A DNA stretch of 64,000 bases from Burkholderia cepacia ATCC 25416 (GCF_001411495.1 NZ_CP012982.1:2480001-2544000); one strand, 5' to 3'. Positions 31,269 to 40,522 are shown, counted from the first letter of the stretch. The notes: generated by a model not told the origin, from the letters alone. Numbers and translations: made by a program.

Positions 31269-32522
31269 TCAACGCGCGTTCGCTTCGGGATAGGTGATGT
31301 GTTCCGGCGCGCGCTGCATGATGACCTTCCCGCCGCGCAGCGACGTACGCACCCTGGCCTGCTTGCGAATCACTTCGTAGTCGCTATCGGCGTCGAGGAT
31401 CAGCAGATTGGCCGGCCGCCCGACGGCGAGGCCGTACCGGTCGCCGAGGGACATCGCGTTCGCGCTGTGCTCGGTGACGAAATCGAGGCACCGCTGCAGG
31501 TCTTCGTATCCGAGCATGTGGCACACGTGCAGGCCCACGTCGAGAATGCGCAGGATGTTGCCGTTGCCGACGGGGTACCACGGGTCCTTGATCGAATCCT
31601 GTCCGAAGCACACGTTGATGCCGGCGCGATCGAGCTCCGCCACACGCGTGATGCCGCGCCGTTTCGGGTAGGTGTCGAAACGCCCCTGCAGGTGGATGCT
31701 TTCGGTCGGACACGAAATGAAATGAATCTCCGAGCGTTTCAGCAGCCGGAACAGCTTCGAGCAATAAGCGTTGTCGTAGGAGCCCATCGCGGTCGTGTGG
31801 CTCGCGGTGACGCGCTTGCCCATCCCGCGTATCCGCGCTTCCTCGGCGAGCACTTCCAGGAAGCGCGATTGCGGATCGTCGGTTTCGTCGCAATGGACGT
31901 CGACGAGGCAGCCCTTGCGCTCCGCGAGATCCATCAGGAACTTGATGGAGCTCACGCCCTGGTCGCGCGTGTTCTCGAAATGCGGAATGCCGCCGACGAC
32001 GTCGGCGCCCATCTCGATCGCGCGCTCCATCAACGCGCGGCCGTTGTCGAACGACTCGATGCCTTCCTGCGGAAACGCGACGATCTGCAGGTCGATGAGA
32101 TCGCGCGCCTCCTCCCTGACCTCGACCATCGCCTTCAACGCCGCGAGCGTGGGATCGGTGACGTCCACGTGCGTGCGCACGTGCTGGATGCCGTTGTCGC
32201 GCAGCATCCCGATCGTCGTGTGCGCGCGGGCTTTCGTGTCGTCGTGCGTGATCGTGGCCTTGCGCTGGCCCCATCGCTCGATGCCTTCGAACAGCGTGCC
32301 GCTCATGTTCCATTCGGGTTCGCCGGCGGTCAGCGTCGCATCGAGATGGATATGCGGCTCGACCAGCGGCGGGATGACGAGATTGCTGCCGGCATCGATG
32401 ACGTCGTTGCCTTGCGGCGTCAGCGGCGACGGCTGGAGGTCGATCGCGCGAATCGTGTCCGCATCGAGGTCGATCGTGAAGAGGCCGCTACGGCCGCGCA
32501 ATCTGGCGTTGATGATCTTCAT
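31269..32522 (-). CDS. codA: Cytosine deaminase
   Basis: 417-aa amidohydrolase that converts cytosine to uracil and ammonia. Metal and catalytic motifs are all present: EPHIHLDATL (His61 and His63 ligands by the E. coli scheme), the VDVHCDETDD segment with the His ligand and catalytic acid, TASHTTAMG, and the late Asp ligand in CFGQDSIKDPWYP. It is encoded directly after the permease gene (46-bp gap) and before the TetR regulator. Together these allow use of exogenous cytosine for nitrogen and pyrimidine salvage. Confidence 0.94.
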   Translation of the reverse strand: MKIINARLRGRSGLFTIDLDADTIRAIDLQPSPLTPQGNDVIDAGSNLVIPPLVEPHIHLDATLTAGEPEWNMSGTLFEGIERWGQRKATITHDDTKARAHTTIGMLRDNGIQHVRTHVDVTDPTLAALKAMVEVREEARDLIDLQIVAFPQEGIESFDNGRALMERAIEMGADVVGGIPHFENTRDQGVSSIKFLMDLAERKGCLVDVHCDETDDPQSRFLEVLAEEARIRGMGKRVTASHTTAMGSYDNAYCSKLFRLLKRSEIHFISCPTESIHLQGRFDTYPKRRGITRVAELDRAGINVCFGQDSIKDPWYPVGNGNILRILDVGLHVCHMLGYEDLQRCLDFVTEHSANAMSLGDRYGLAVGRPANLLILDADSDYEVIRKQARVRTSLRGGKVIMQRAPEHITYPEANAR

Positions 32523-32568
32523 GTGGGTTCCTGTCGTTCGAGTGGGGCCGGAAGGGCGCGCAGCGGAA

Positions 32569-33864
32569 TCATTCGCCCTGGACGGACGGCTCGCGCGAGA
32601 ACGCGCGGGCAACCTGCAGCAGCACGATGTACGCGGCGGCGGACGCCGCGATGCCGACGATCGGCGCGATCCACAGCGAGGTGTAGGCGAGTATCGCACC
32701 GATCGCATAGGCGGCCAGGCCGACCAGGTTGAAGCGCGGCAGGCGGGCGGTCGCAAGCGACGGGTAGGCGCCGCGATGGCGGTACCAGTAGTCCGCCATG
32801 ATCACGCCGCCGACGGGCGGAATGATCGAGCCGAGCAGCACGAGGAACGGAATCAGCAGCTCGTACATCCCGCCGACCGCGAGCACGATGCCGATCGCCG
32901 CCCCCACGAGGACGAGCGTGCGGCGCCGTTCGGTGCGCAGCAGGTGGCAGCCGGCGGCGGCCACGTTGTACATCGTCGGCCCCTGGATGGTCCAGAGATT
33001 CAGGCACAGCATCACGACCGCCGCGATCGACAGGCCCTGCAGCATCATCACCTCGACGATGTCGGCCTGCTGATAGACGATCGCGCAGTACGCGCCCGCG
33101 ACGATCATCAGGCCGTTGCCCGCGAAGAACCCGATCATGCTGGCGGACACGGCGCTGCGCGCGCTGCGGGCGAGGCGCGTCCAGTTGGTCGCCTGCGTGG
33201 CGCCGCTCGCGAAGGTGCCGATGACCATCGTCACCGCGGCCGAGAACTGCATCGGATGCGTCGGCACGACGTGCTTGAGGCCGGCCCACCCGCCGATATC
33301 GCGGGTGGCGATCCACATCGACGTCATCAGCAGCACGAACATCAACGGCACGGACACGCGCGACAGCACGTCCATGCCGCGATAGCCGATGATGGCCGTG
33401 ATCGAGAATCCGAAGCCGAACAGGATCATCAACGGCGTGGTCACCGACGCGGGCCAGCCCAGCAGCTTGACCAGCACGATGGCGACCGTCGCGGTGCCCC
33501 ACGCGTACCAGCCGAGTTCCGCGAAGCCGAGCAGGAAATCGGACAGCTTGCTGCCGACTTCGCCGAAGCAGAAGCGCCCCATCAGCACCGCATTCAGGCC
33601 GCTGCGCGCGGCGATCAGCGCAAGCGACGCCGCGTAGACGGCGAGCAGCAGGTTACCGATCACGGCGATCTGGATCATGCTGACGACATCGAAGGCGACG
33701 CCGATCTTGCCGCCGGCGAACATCGTCCCGGTGAAGAACGTGAAGCTCAGCAGCACCATCGTGATCGATAGAAAGCCGGTGCGTTTCTCGAGCGGGACTT
33801 CGCTCAGCGCGAATTCCCCGTGGTTCGACCCGGTTGTCGGGCGTGCATCCTGGTTCGTGGGCAT
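32569..33864 (-). CDS. codB: Cytosine permease
   Basis: 431-aa NCS1-family transporter with 12 predicted helices. Typical segments are FFTGTMFAGGKIGVAFD in helix 1, the helix 3 region F-C-F-G-E-V-G-S-K, and ATNWTRLARSARSAVSA. It imports cytosine with H+ or Na+ and is first in the codB-codA-tetR operon. The 397-bp upstream region contains a strong palindrome. Confidence 0.92.
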   Translation of the reverse strand: MPTNQDARPTTGSNHGEFALSEVPLEKRTGFLSITMVLLSFTFFTGTMFAGGKIGVAFDVVSMIQIAVIGNLLLAVYAASLALIAARSGLNAVLMGRFCFGEVGSKLSDFLLGFAELGWYAWGTATVAIVLVKLLGWPASVTTPLMILFGFGFSITAIIGYRGMDVLSRVSVPLMFVLLMTSMWIATRDIGGWAGLKHVVPTHPMQFSAAVTMVIGTFASGATQATNWTRLARSARSAVSASMIGFFAGNGLMIVAGAYCAIVYQQADIVEVMMLQGLSIAAVVMLCLNLWTIQGPTMYNVAAAGCHLLRTERRRTLVLVGAAIGIVLAVGGMYELLIPFLVLLGSIIPPVGGVIMADYWYRHRGAYPSLATARLPRFNLVGLAAYAIGAILAYTSLWIAPIVGIAASAAAYIVLLQVARAFSREPSVQGE

Positions 33865-33980
33865 CTCGTCTTCCGTGAGCGATCGGGTTGTGGGCTGAAG
33901 GCGGTTGCGGAGGCCCGTGCATGGGCAGCGGACGGGCTGTTTCTGTTCCTGTTTCTGTTTTCAGCGCGTCATTCTCTCTG

Positions 33981-34011
33981 GCCAAAATTTTTACAAGCGT
34001 AAAAATTTGGC
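33981..34011. promoter_or_regulatory. Palindromic operator candidate upstream of codB
   Basis: GCCAAAATTTTTAC (33981-33994), AAGC, then GTAAAAATTTGGC (33999-34011): 14 and 13-bp arms that match except for one extra base. It is AT-rich in an otherwise GC-rich region and lies 117 bp upstream of the codB start, a suitable place for the TetR-family product of the same operon. A terminator is less likely because it is not close to the end of any gene. Confidence 0.55.
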
Positions 34012-34138
34012 GTGCGCGCGGCGGTCGCGATGCGGCTGCCGGGAAAGCGTGCCGCGGTTGATCGCCCGGGGGCGCTGGGGGCGTTGTGACTGCGGGAACC
34101 GGTTTATCCGGGATTGACGTGACCCGCGCATCGATCGG

Positions 34139-34197
34139 ATCGAGGCCCCGATCCCGACGAATCGCTGGATTCGACCACGAAAGAACGTGGCCTCGAT
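34139..34197. promoter_or_regulatory. Nested inverted repeats before the putrescine oxidase gene
   Basis: ATCGAGGCC (34139-34147) pairs with GGCCTCGAT (34189-34197). Inside this are GAATC/GATTC (34159-34163 / 34168-34172) and CCACG/CGTGG (34175-34179 / 34186-34190). It ends about 100 bp before the start codon. It could be the operator of the cupin regulator encoded next door, or a folded leader. Confidence 0.45.
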
Positions 34198-34297
34198 TCG
34201 TCAGACCAATCGGCGATTTTCCCTCCCGCTTGCTCCCGTGAAATTGTCATGCTAGTTTTTCATGAAATTTCTCGGCAAGAATTTCACGGGAGTCCGC

Positions 34298-35587
34298 ATG
34301 TTCGTGCAGTCCGACCGTCACGTCGCAAGCTACTACGCCGGTACGTATCCGGAGCCGATCCCGCATCGTCCGGAACTGGACGAGCGCATCGACGCCGACG
34401 TGCTCGTCGTCGGCGCGGGGTTCAGCGGGCTGCATACGGCGCTGCGCCTTGCGCTCGCCGGCAAGCGGGTCGTCATGCTCGAAGCGAGCCGCGTCGCGTG
34501 GGCCGCGTCGGGCCGCAACGGCGGGCAGGCGCTGCTCGGCTGGTCGTGCGACATGCAGCCGCTCGAGGATTCGCTCGGCCGCGACGGCGCGCGCCTGCTG
34601 TGGGACAGCATGCGCTGGGCCGCGACCGAGGTGCGGGAACTGCCCGGGCGGCATGGTTTCGACATCGACTATCGGCCCGGCAGCCTGTGGGCGGCGGTGC
34701 GGCCGCGTCGCGTCGCGATGCTCGCGCAGGCCCGCGACGAAGCGGCCGAGCGCTGGGGCTACGACCGGCTGCGCGTGATCGAGCGGGCCGACATGCCCGA
34801 ATGGATCGGCGGCACGCGCTATCTCGCGGCGCTCTACGATCCAGAGGCCGGCCACCTGAACCCGCTGAAGCTCGCGCTCGGCCTCGTCCGGACGATCGAG
34901 CGCGCGGGCGGCCGCATCTTCGAGCAGAGCCGCGTGCTCGACTGCCGCGAAACGGCCGGGGGCCACGTGGTCCGCACGGCGCGCGGTGAAGTACGCGCGG
35001 ACGTCCTCGTGCTGGCCTGCAACGCGTATGTCGACCGGCTCGATCGCGACCTCGCGCGCCGGTTGCTGCCGGTCGGCACGTACCAGGTCGCGACCGCGCC
35101 GCTCGCGCCCGACGTCGCGCGTTCGCTGCTGCCGCGGAACAGCTGCGTGATCGACAACCAGTTCGTGCCCGACTATTTCCGGCTGAGCCCCGACAACCGG
35201 CTGCTGTTCGGCGGCGGCTGCACGTATCTCGGCGGCATTCCGGCCGATATCGCGGCGGCCACGCGCCCGCACCTCGAACGCGTGTTTCCGCAGCTGGCCG
35301 GCGTGCCGCTCGATTACGCGTGGGGCGGCCATATCGACATCAGCATGCGCCGCACGCCGGACATCGGCCGCCTCGGGCAGCGTTTCTGGCTGCAGGGCTT
35401 CTCGGGGCACGGCGTGCTGCCGACGCTCGCGGGCGCGCGCGCGGTGGCCGACGCCGTGCTCGGCGACGAACGCCTGCTTGCGCAGTACCAGCGCATCCGC
35501 AACCCGCGCTTCCCCGGCGGCGACCGGCTCGCCGCGCCGCTGGAAGCGGTCGGCAAGGCCTGGTACCGTCTGCGCGATACCGTTTGA
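34298..35587 (+). CDS. puuB: FAD-dependent gamma-glutamylputrescine oxidase-like enzyme
   Basis: 429-aa DAO-family flavoenzyme. It has an N-terminal dinucleotide-binding motif V-L-V-V-G-A-G-F-S-G-L-H (about residues 33-44), SGRNGGQALLGWSCD next to the flavin, and the C-terminal FAD loop GFSGHGVLPTLAGARA. This is the pattern of PuuB/OrdL, which oxidises gamma-glutamyl-putrescine. The downstream cupin regulator and glutamine-synthetase-like gene support that role. The start at 34298 has GGGAG before it; another ATG lies 36 bp upstream. Confidence 0.86.
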   Translation: MFVQSDRHVASYYAGTYPEPIPHRPELDERIDADVLVVGAGFSGLHTALRLALAGKRVVMLEASRVAWAASGRNGGQALLGWSCDMQPLEDSLGRDGARLLWDSMRWAATEVRELPGRHGFDIDYRPGSLWAAVRPRRVAMLAQARDEAAERWGYDRLRVIERADMPEWIGGTRYLAALYDPEAGHLNPLKLALGLVRTIERAGGRIFEQSRVLDCRETAGGHVVRTARGEVRADVLVLACNAYVDRLDRDLARRLLPVGTYQVATAPLAPDVARSLLPRNSCVIDNQFVPDYFRLSPDNRLLFGGGCTYLGGIPADIAAATRPHLERVFPQLAGVPLDYAWGGHIDISMRRTPDIGRLGQRFWLQGFSGHGVLPTLAGARAVADAVLGDERLLAQYQRIRNPRFPGGDRLAAPLEAVGKAWYRLRDTV

Positions 35588-35604
35588 CTGCACCGGAACC
35601 CACC

Positions 35605-36162
35605 ATGAACGAACAGGAAGAGATAGAAAGCCTGGCGATCCTGATCCGCGACCTGCGCAAGCATCGCAAGGTCACGCTCAACGATCTCGCGGAACGGATC
35701 GGCCGCTCGGTCGGCTTTCTGTCGCAGGTCGAGCGCGGGCTGTCGCGCCCGACGGTCGCGGATCTCACCGCGATCGGCGAGGCGCTCGGCGTGCCGACCA
35801 CTTATTTCTACAGCCTGAGCAAGCCGCGCAGCGTGCCGTGGGTCACGCGGCCCGACGAGCGGCGCACCGTGTATTACGCGGCCGGCATTACCGACATCCT
35901 CGTGTCGCCGAACATGCGCTCGCGTTTCTCGATCCTCGAAAGCCATCTCGCGCCGGGCGCGAGCAGCGGCGAGCGGCCCGTCGACGACAGCGACGAGCAG
36001 GGCGGTTTCGTGCTCGAAGGAGAACTGACGATCTGGATCGACGGCGACGACACACCTGTCACGCTCGGCCCGAACGACGCATTCCAGCTTCCCGCGCACA
36101 AGCGCTTCCGTTATGCCAACCTGACCGACGCGCCGACGCGCGTGATCTGGGTATTCACCTGA
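35605..36162 (+). CDS. puuR: XRE-cupin transcriptional regulator (PuuR-like)
   Basis: 185-aa regulator: N-terminal HTH_3 domain (about 8-65, with LNDLAERIGRSVGFLSQVERG) and C-terminal cupin_2 domain (about 105-180, with GGFVLEGELTIWIDGD). This pair is that of PuuR, the putrescine-responsive repressor. It lies 17 bp after the oxidase and 151 bp before the synthetase gene, so it is probably in the same operon and controls it. Close relatives in other pathways exist, so the symbol is by context. Confidence 0.8.
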   Translation: MNEQEEIESLAILIRDLRKHRKVTLNDLAERIGRSVGFLSQVERGLSRPTVADLTAIGEALGVPTTYFYSLSKPRSVPWVTRPDERRTVYYAAGITDILVSPNMRSRFSILESHLAPGASSGERPVDDSDEQGGFVLEGELTIWIDGDDTPVTLGPNDAFQLPAHKRFRYANLTDAPTRVIWVFT

Positions 36163-36230
36163 GTGGTCGGCGGGGCGGGCGGCATGACGGGCCGCCCCGC
36201 CAGGCAGCCTGTTTGCAGTACTGATCGAGA

Positions 36231-36255
36231 TGATGCATGCGACGTGATGCATGCG
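36231..36255. promoter_or_regulatory. Direct repeat TGATGCATGCG upstream of puuA
   Basis: Two exact 11-bp copies, 36231-36241 and 36245-36255, 14 bp apart; each contains the palindrome GCATGC. They sit about 60 bp before the puuA start in a 151-bp gap. A repressor or activator site is the natural reading. Confidence 0.5.
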
Positions 36256-36313
36256 CGTGAATCCGGTTCGCCGCGCTGCGGCACCGCCATACAAGACATG
36301 GAAAGGATGAGAC

Positions 36314-37660
36314 ATGGCTGACGTCGTTCCCGCGCTGGTCGGTGAAGTCCGCGCATTCCGGCAGGCGCACCCCGAGATCCGTTATGTCGACCTGATCTGC
36401 CTCGACCTGCCCGGGCATTTCTACGGCAAGCGCTACCCGATCGACGCGCTCGAAAAGGTCGCGTCGGGCTCGTTGCTGAAGCTGCCGCAGAATTGCGTGC
36501 TGCTCGGCACGCAGGGCGGCCTCTACAAGATCGGCGACTACTGCTTCAACGACGGCGACCCGGACGCGCCGCGCCGGCTGATTCCCGGCACGCTGAAGCC
36601 CGTGCGCTGGGAGCGGCAGCCGCTCGCGCAAATGCTGATCAGCTCCGACGGCACTGATTCGCCGATCGAGTTCGAGCCGCGCGAGGTGCTCGCGCGCGTG
36701 CTGCGGCGTTTCGCGGCGCGCGGCATCCGGCCGGTCGTCGCATTCGAGCTCGAGTTCTACCTGTTCGCCGCGCAGCTCGCGGAAGGGATGCCGCAATATC
36801 CGCGCGACCGCCTGAGCGACGATCGCGACGATCAGCCGAACATGCATATCGAGCGCCTGTCGCGCTTCTCCGACGTGCTGCACGAGATGGTCGAGGCCGC
36901 GTGCGAGCAGGGTGTCGACGCGACGGTGATCACGGCCGAACTCGGTCCCGGCCAGTTCGAGATCAATTTCGGCCACACCGACGATGCGTTGCGCGCGGCC
37001 GACTGGTCGGCGCTGTTCTGCCGCAGCACGCGCGGCGTCGCGTTGAAGCACGGCTATCGCGCGAGCTTCATGGGCAAGCCGTACCTGCATGCGCCGGGCA
37101 GCGGGATGCACGTGCACGTGAGCCTCTACGACGATACAGGGCGCAACCTGCTCGCGGCGGACGGGCAGCGGCCGCTGCGGCACGCGGTGGCCGGATGCCT
37201 CGCGGTGCTGCCGCACTGCATGCCCGTGTTCGCGCCGAATCACAACGCGTTCCGGCGCTACGGATCGATGGTGAATGCGGCGAGCCGTGCGAGCTGGGGC
37301 TTCGAGGATCGCGATGCGTGCATCCGGATTCCCGAGTCGGATGCGCGCAACCTGCGGATCGAGCACCGGCTCGCGAGCGCGGACGCGAACCCGTATCTGG
37401 TGCTCGCCGCGATTCTCACCGGGATGGAGCATGGGCTCGATGCACGGATCGAGCCGATCGCGCCGCTCAACGAGGATCGCGGCAGCGGGATCGATTTCCC
37501 GAAGGAGATGCTGTCGGCCGTCGCGGCGATGCAGGATCATCCGGCCGTGCGCGAAGGGCTCGGCAGCGAGTTCGTGATGGTGTATTGCGAGAACAAGCGG
37601 CAGGAGGAGCTGGATTTTCGCAATGAAATCGGCGCGCGGGAGTATCGGTGGTTCTTGTGA
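36314..37660 (+). CDS. puuA: Glutamine synthetase family protein, gamma-glutamylputrescine synthetase-like
   Basis: 448-aa enzyme of the glutamine synthetase fold. Seen are the metal-binding V-A-F-E-L-E-F-Y-L (about 139-147), A-E-L-G-P-G-Q-F-E-I, the ATP-site loop GSGMHVHVSL (about 258-267), and R-I-E-H-R-L-A-S-A-D-A-N-P-Y (about residues 347-360). It lacks the adenylylation loop of GlnA, and in this context should ligate glutamate to putrescine, the first step of the Puu pathway. puuC and puuD homologues are not in the window. Confidence 0.86.
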   Translation: MADVVPALVGEVRAFRQAHPEIRYVDLICLDLPGHFYGKRYPIDALEKVASGSLLKLPQNCVLLGTQGGLYKIGDYCFNDGDPDAPRRLIPGTLKPVRWERQPLAQMLISSDGTDSPIEFEPREVLARVLRRFAARGIRPVVAFELEFYLFAAQLAEGMPQYPRDRLSDDRDDQPNMHIERLSRFSDVLHEMVEAACEQGVDATVITAELGPGQFEINFGHTDDALRAADWSALFCRSTRGVALKHGYRASFMGKPYLHAPGSGMHVHVSLYDDTGRNLLAADGQRPLRHAVAGCLAVLPHCMPVFAPNHNAFRRYGSMVNAASRASWGFEDRDACIRIPESDARNLRIEHRLASADANPYLVLAAILTGMEHGLDARIEPIAPLNEDRGSGIDFPKEMLSAVAAMQDHPAVREGLGSEFVMVYCENKRQEELDFRNEIGAREYRWFL

Positions 37661-37683
37661 GCGGACGCTGCCGCGCGCGCGTC

Positions 37684-38862
37684 TTATCGTCCGCGCATCT
37701 GCTCCATCGGCAGGTGCGCGCCCCACGCGTTTGTCAGGGCCTCGATTTCCGCGACCGGATCGATCTGGTGTCGAGCGCTTTCGACCACGCCGTCGCCGAA
37801 CAGCAGGTGCGCGAAATCGCGTGCACGCCCGGTGATCGCCGCTGTTTTCGGGCGGCGCCGCAGCGTGAAAGACGAGAGCGCCGCATCGAGGTCGCTGTCG
37901 TTGCCTGCTCCGTGCTCGTCGAGACAACGGGCGAGATGCCACGCGTCCTCGAGCGCCTGGCAAGCGCCTTGTCCGGACGTCGGTAGCGGGGCGTGAGCGG
38001 CATCGCCGATCATCAGCACGTTGCCGCGATGCCACACGTCGACCGGATCGAGGTCGTGCACGCGGATCTTCGTGATCGCGTCCGACGGTGTCGCACGTAT
38101 CGCGTTCGCGACGGGTGCCGGCCACGCAGCGAAGCGCCGTTCCAGCATCGCCGCCGGATCGCTTTCCGTCGCGTCGCCCGGATCGGCTTCGGGCCATGCC
38201 GCCGCCCAATACATCCGATGCCGGTCCAGCGCGACGATGCCGAAGCGCTCGCGCACGCCCCAATAGTCGAATACCGACACCTCGTCGACCAGCGGCACAT
38301 CACTTTGCGCGATACCGATCCAGTTGACGAATCCCTGGTAGACGGGCGCGTTGTGACCGACCACGTAGTGTCGCGCGACGGAGTTCATGCGGCCGTCGGC
38401 GCCGATCACGAGATCGGGGGCGATCGTCGTTCCGTTGTCGAAGCGAACGACGGCGCGGCCGTCCGTTCCGGTTTCGATGGCCGTCGCCCCGTGGCCGAAG
38501 CAGACGTCGATGCCGCGCGCGGCGAGGTGCCGTGCCAGCACGGCCTGCAGGTCGCGCCGCAGGATCGAATACGTCGGGAAACCCATGCGGCGGTCGAGTT
38601 CGCGGATATCGGTAGCCTTGAGCGCGGTGCCGTGCCGGTCGATGCGCCGCATCGCGTGCAGGTGGCCGCCAACCTCGACGATGTCCGGCAGCAGGCCGAG
38701 TTGCTCGAGCACGAAGCCGGCGTTCGGCCACAGCACGACGCCCGCGCCCATCGTCGATTCCGACGGCCGGCGTTCGTACAACCGGATCCGGTGGCCGCGC
38801 CCGGCGAGTGCGAGTGCGGTGCTCATGCCGGCAACGCCGGCGCCCAGAATGGCGATTTCCAT
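37684..38862 (-). CDS. FAD-dependent aromatic monooxygenase
   Basis: 392-aa group A flavin monooxygenase of the salicylate hydroxylase/UbiH type. The Rossmann motif IAILGAGVAGMSTALALAG is at the N-terminus, the DG motif reads DLVIGADGRMNS (about residue 160), and the GD motif reads NVLMIGDAAHAPLPTSGQGACQALEDA (about 280-300). The substrate is unknown; relatives act on salicylate, 3-hydroxybenzoate, urate or 6-hydroxynicotinate. AAGGAG precedes the ATG. It diverges from a LysR regulator 146 bp away, a common arrangement for inducible aromatic catabolism. Confidence 0.88.
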   Translation of the reverse strand: MEIAILGAGVAGMSTALALAGRGHRIRLYERRPSESTMGAGVVLWPNAGFVLEQLGLLPDIVEVGGHLHAMRRIDRHGTALKATDIRELDRRMGFPTYSILRRDLQAVLARHLAARGIDVCFGHGATAIETGTDGRAVVRFDNGTTIAPDLVIGADGRMNSVARHYVVGHNAPVYQGFVNWIGIAQSDVPLVDEVSVFDYWGVRERFGIVALDRHRMYWAAAWPEADPGDATESDPAAMLERRFAAWPAPVANAIRATPSDAITKIRVHDLDPVDVWHRGNVLMIGDAAHAPLPTSGQGACQALEDAWHLARCLDEHGAGNDSDLDAALSSFTLRRRPKTAAITGRARDFAHLLFGDGVVESARHQIDPVAEIEALTNAWGAHLPMEQMRGR

Positions 38863-39008
38863 CGTGCTCCTTCCTTGTGTCGTACGCGTGCTCGCCGGGG
38901 CGCGGAGTTGCGCATCGGCGTCGCATTGACGGGATGAGCATCGTAAATTATGGTCTCCAGCGGGATAAGCCGTGAAAATCGGCACGCTTTGATACCTGAA
39001 ATGGGCTA

Positions 39009-39947
39009 ATGATGCGGAGCAAGCTGGATCTGAATGCGGTGCGTGTGTTCGTGGCAGTCGTCGACGAAGGCAGCTTCGCCGGCGCCGCGCGCGTGCTCGA
39101 GATGCCGGGTTCCAACGTGAGCCGTCATGTGGCGCAACTGGAGTCGAGGCTCGGCGTGCGCCTGCTCGAGCGCAGTACGCGGCACCTGCGCATGACCGAG
39201 GCCGGGCGTTTGCTGCACGAGCGCGCGCGACCGATGCTCGACGCGCTGACGCAGGCCGAATCCGAACTGACGTCGCAGCAGACGGAGCTGCGCGGCGTGC
39301 TGAAGCTCTGCGTGCCCGGCGAAATCGGGCCGCGCATGCTCGGGCCGATCGTCGCGGAATTCGCGAGCCGTCACCCGCGCGTCGAAATCGACTGCGATAC
39401 GAGCCTCGCCGGCGTGTCGACGCTGCGCGACGATATCGACCTGTCGATCATCGTCAATCGCGGGAGGCTGGACGACAGCGCATTCGTCGTCAGGCCGCTC
39501 GTGAGTTTGCCGAGCGTCGTCGTGGCTGCGCCGTCGCTCGTCGCGCGGGTCGGGTTGCCGACCCGGACGGAACAGCTCGGGCAACTGCCGTGCATCACGA
39601 CGTTGAGCACGCTGAAAGGGCAGCCGTGGCAGTTCGCCGACGGCGACGGGAGGATTCACAAGATTTCCGTCGCGAGCCGGTATCGCGTCAACAGCGGCGA
39701 GATGGCTGGGTTGGCCGCGGTGAACGGAATCGGCTTCGCGATTCTCGTCGAGCGCGCGTGCGCGGTCGAGCTGGCCGAGGGGCGGCTGGTACGCGTGCCG
39801 CTGGAGATGGCGCCAGCGCCGCTGGAACTGCTTGCCGCTTATGCGAGCCGGAATTCGGTCAACGCGAAGATTCGCGAGTTGCTGCAGATGATGCAGGCGC
39901 GGTTGGCGGTGGAGGAGGCGAAACCGTCAACACGATCGCTTCGGTAA
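39009..39947 (+). CDS. LysR-family transcriptional regulator
   Basis: 312-aa LTTR of the CrgA/DsdC-like group. The winged helix-turn-helix is at residues about 8-66 (SFAGAARVLEMPGSNVSRHVAQLE), followed by a periplasmic-binding-protein-like effector domain. The divergent monooxygenase is the likely target. Two tandem ATG codons occur at 39009 and 39012. The 3' end overlaps the tail of the convergent GNAT gene by 21 bp. Confidence 0.88.
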   Translation: MMRSKLDLNAVRVFVAVVDEGSFAGAARVLEMPGSNVSRHVAQLESRLGVRLLERSTRHLRMTEAGRLLHERARPMLDALTQAESELTSQQTELRGVLKLCVPGEIGPRMLGPIVAEFASRHPRVEIDCDTSLAGVSTLRDDIDLSIIVNRGRLDDSAFVVRPLVSLPSVVVAAPSLVARVGLPTRTEQLGQLPCITTLSTLKGQPWQFADGDGRIHKISVASRYRVNSGEMAGLAAVNGIGFAILVERACAVELAEGRLVRVPLEMAPAPLELLAAYASRNSVNAKIRELLQMMQARLAVEEAKPSTRSLR

Positions 39948-40472
39948 CGCGCGCCAGTAACGCACCTCCTCGATCGGCGTCCCGTCGATCTCGAACGTCT
40001 TGATGTCGTCTTCGGCGACGAAGCCTTCGCGTTCGTAGAACGCCCTGGCCCGACGGTTCTTGAGCAAGACCCACAGCGATACCCACGCATGGCCCAGCTC
40101 GTGCAACGACCGGCATGCATGGTCGACCAGTGCCGCGCCGATCCCCTGGCCGCAATACGACGGATGCAGATAGATCGCCTCGATTTCTCCCCACGCACGA
40201 TCCTTGTCGGTGTCGCGTGTCGGACCATAGGCGATCCAGCCTGCCGGCGTGTTGTCTGCGACCGACACCGCGAGTGCGACGTGCGGCCGCCCGGCGTCGA
40301 ACGCACAGCGCCACGAGGCCGTGCGCTTCTCGACCGACAGGCCGGCGAGGAACGCCGCCGGCATGATGTCCGTGTAGGTCGCCTGCCACGATGCGACGTG
40401 GATGCCGGCGATGGCCGGCGCGTCGGCGGAGGTGGCCGTGCGGATGTCGATCGTCGTCGTGTTCGGTGTCAT
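39927..40472 (-). CDS. GNAT-family N-acetyltransferase
   Basis: 181-aa acetyltransferase. The acetyl-CoA loop reads LHPSYCGQGIGAALVDHA (about 103-120) and motif B reads LKNRRARAFYEREGFV. The N-terminus (IDIRTATSADAPAIAGIHVASWQATY) is that of small-molecule acetyltransferases near the PAT/YjdJ type, often resistance- or stress-related. Substrate unknown. Confidence 0.88.
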   Translation of the reverse strand: MTPNTTTIDIRTATSADAPAIAGIHVASWQATYTDIMPAAFLAGLSVEKRTASWRCAFDAGRPHVALAVSVADNTPAGWIAYGPTRDTDKDRAWGEIEAIYLHPSYCGQGIGAALVDHACRSLHELGHAWVSLWVLLKNRRARAFYEREGFVAEDDIKTFEIDGTPIEEVRYWRALPKRSC

Positions 40473-40522
40473 GCGTGCCTCGTCGAATCGTGTGCCGTTT
40501 GCCGCGTTGCCGCGCGCGGGAT

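Larger units (their letters stand above)
33865..34297. other. Divergent intergenic region, codB / puuB-like
   Basis: 433 bp without a gene. It holds the codB-side palindrome (33981-34011) and a set of overlapping inverted repeats on the other side (34139-34197). Confidence 0.55.

Noticed and set aside
33981..34011. Rho-independent terminator
   Set aside because: It lies in a divergent promoter region, away from any gene end, so an operator is the better reading.
36314..37660. Classical glutamine synthetase GlnA
   Set aside because: It lacks the adenylylation-loop region and sits with a gamma-glutamylputrescine oxidase-like gene and a cupin regulator.
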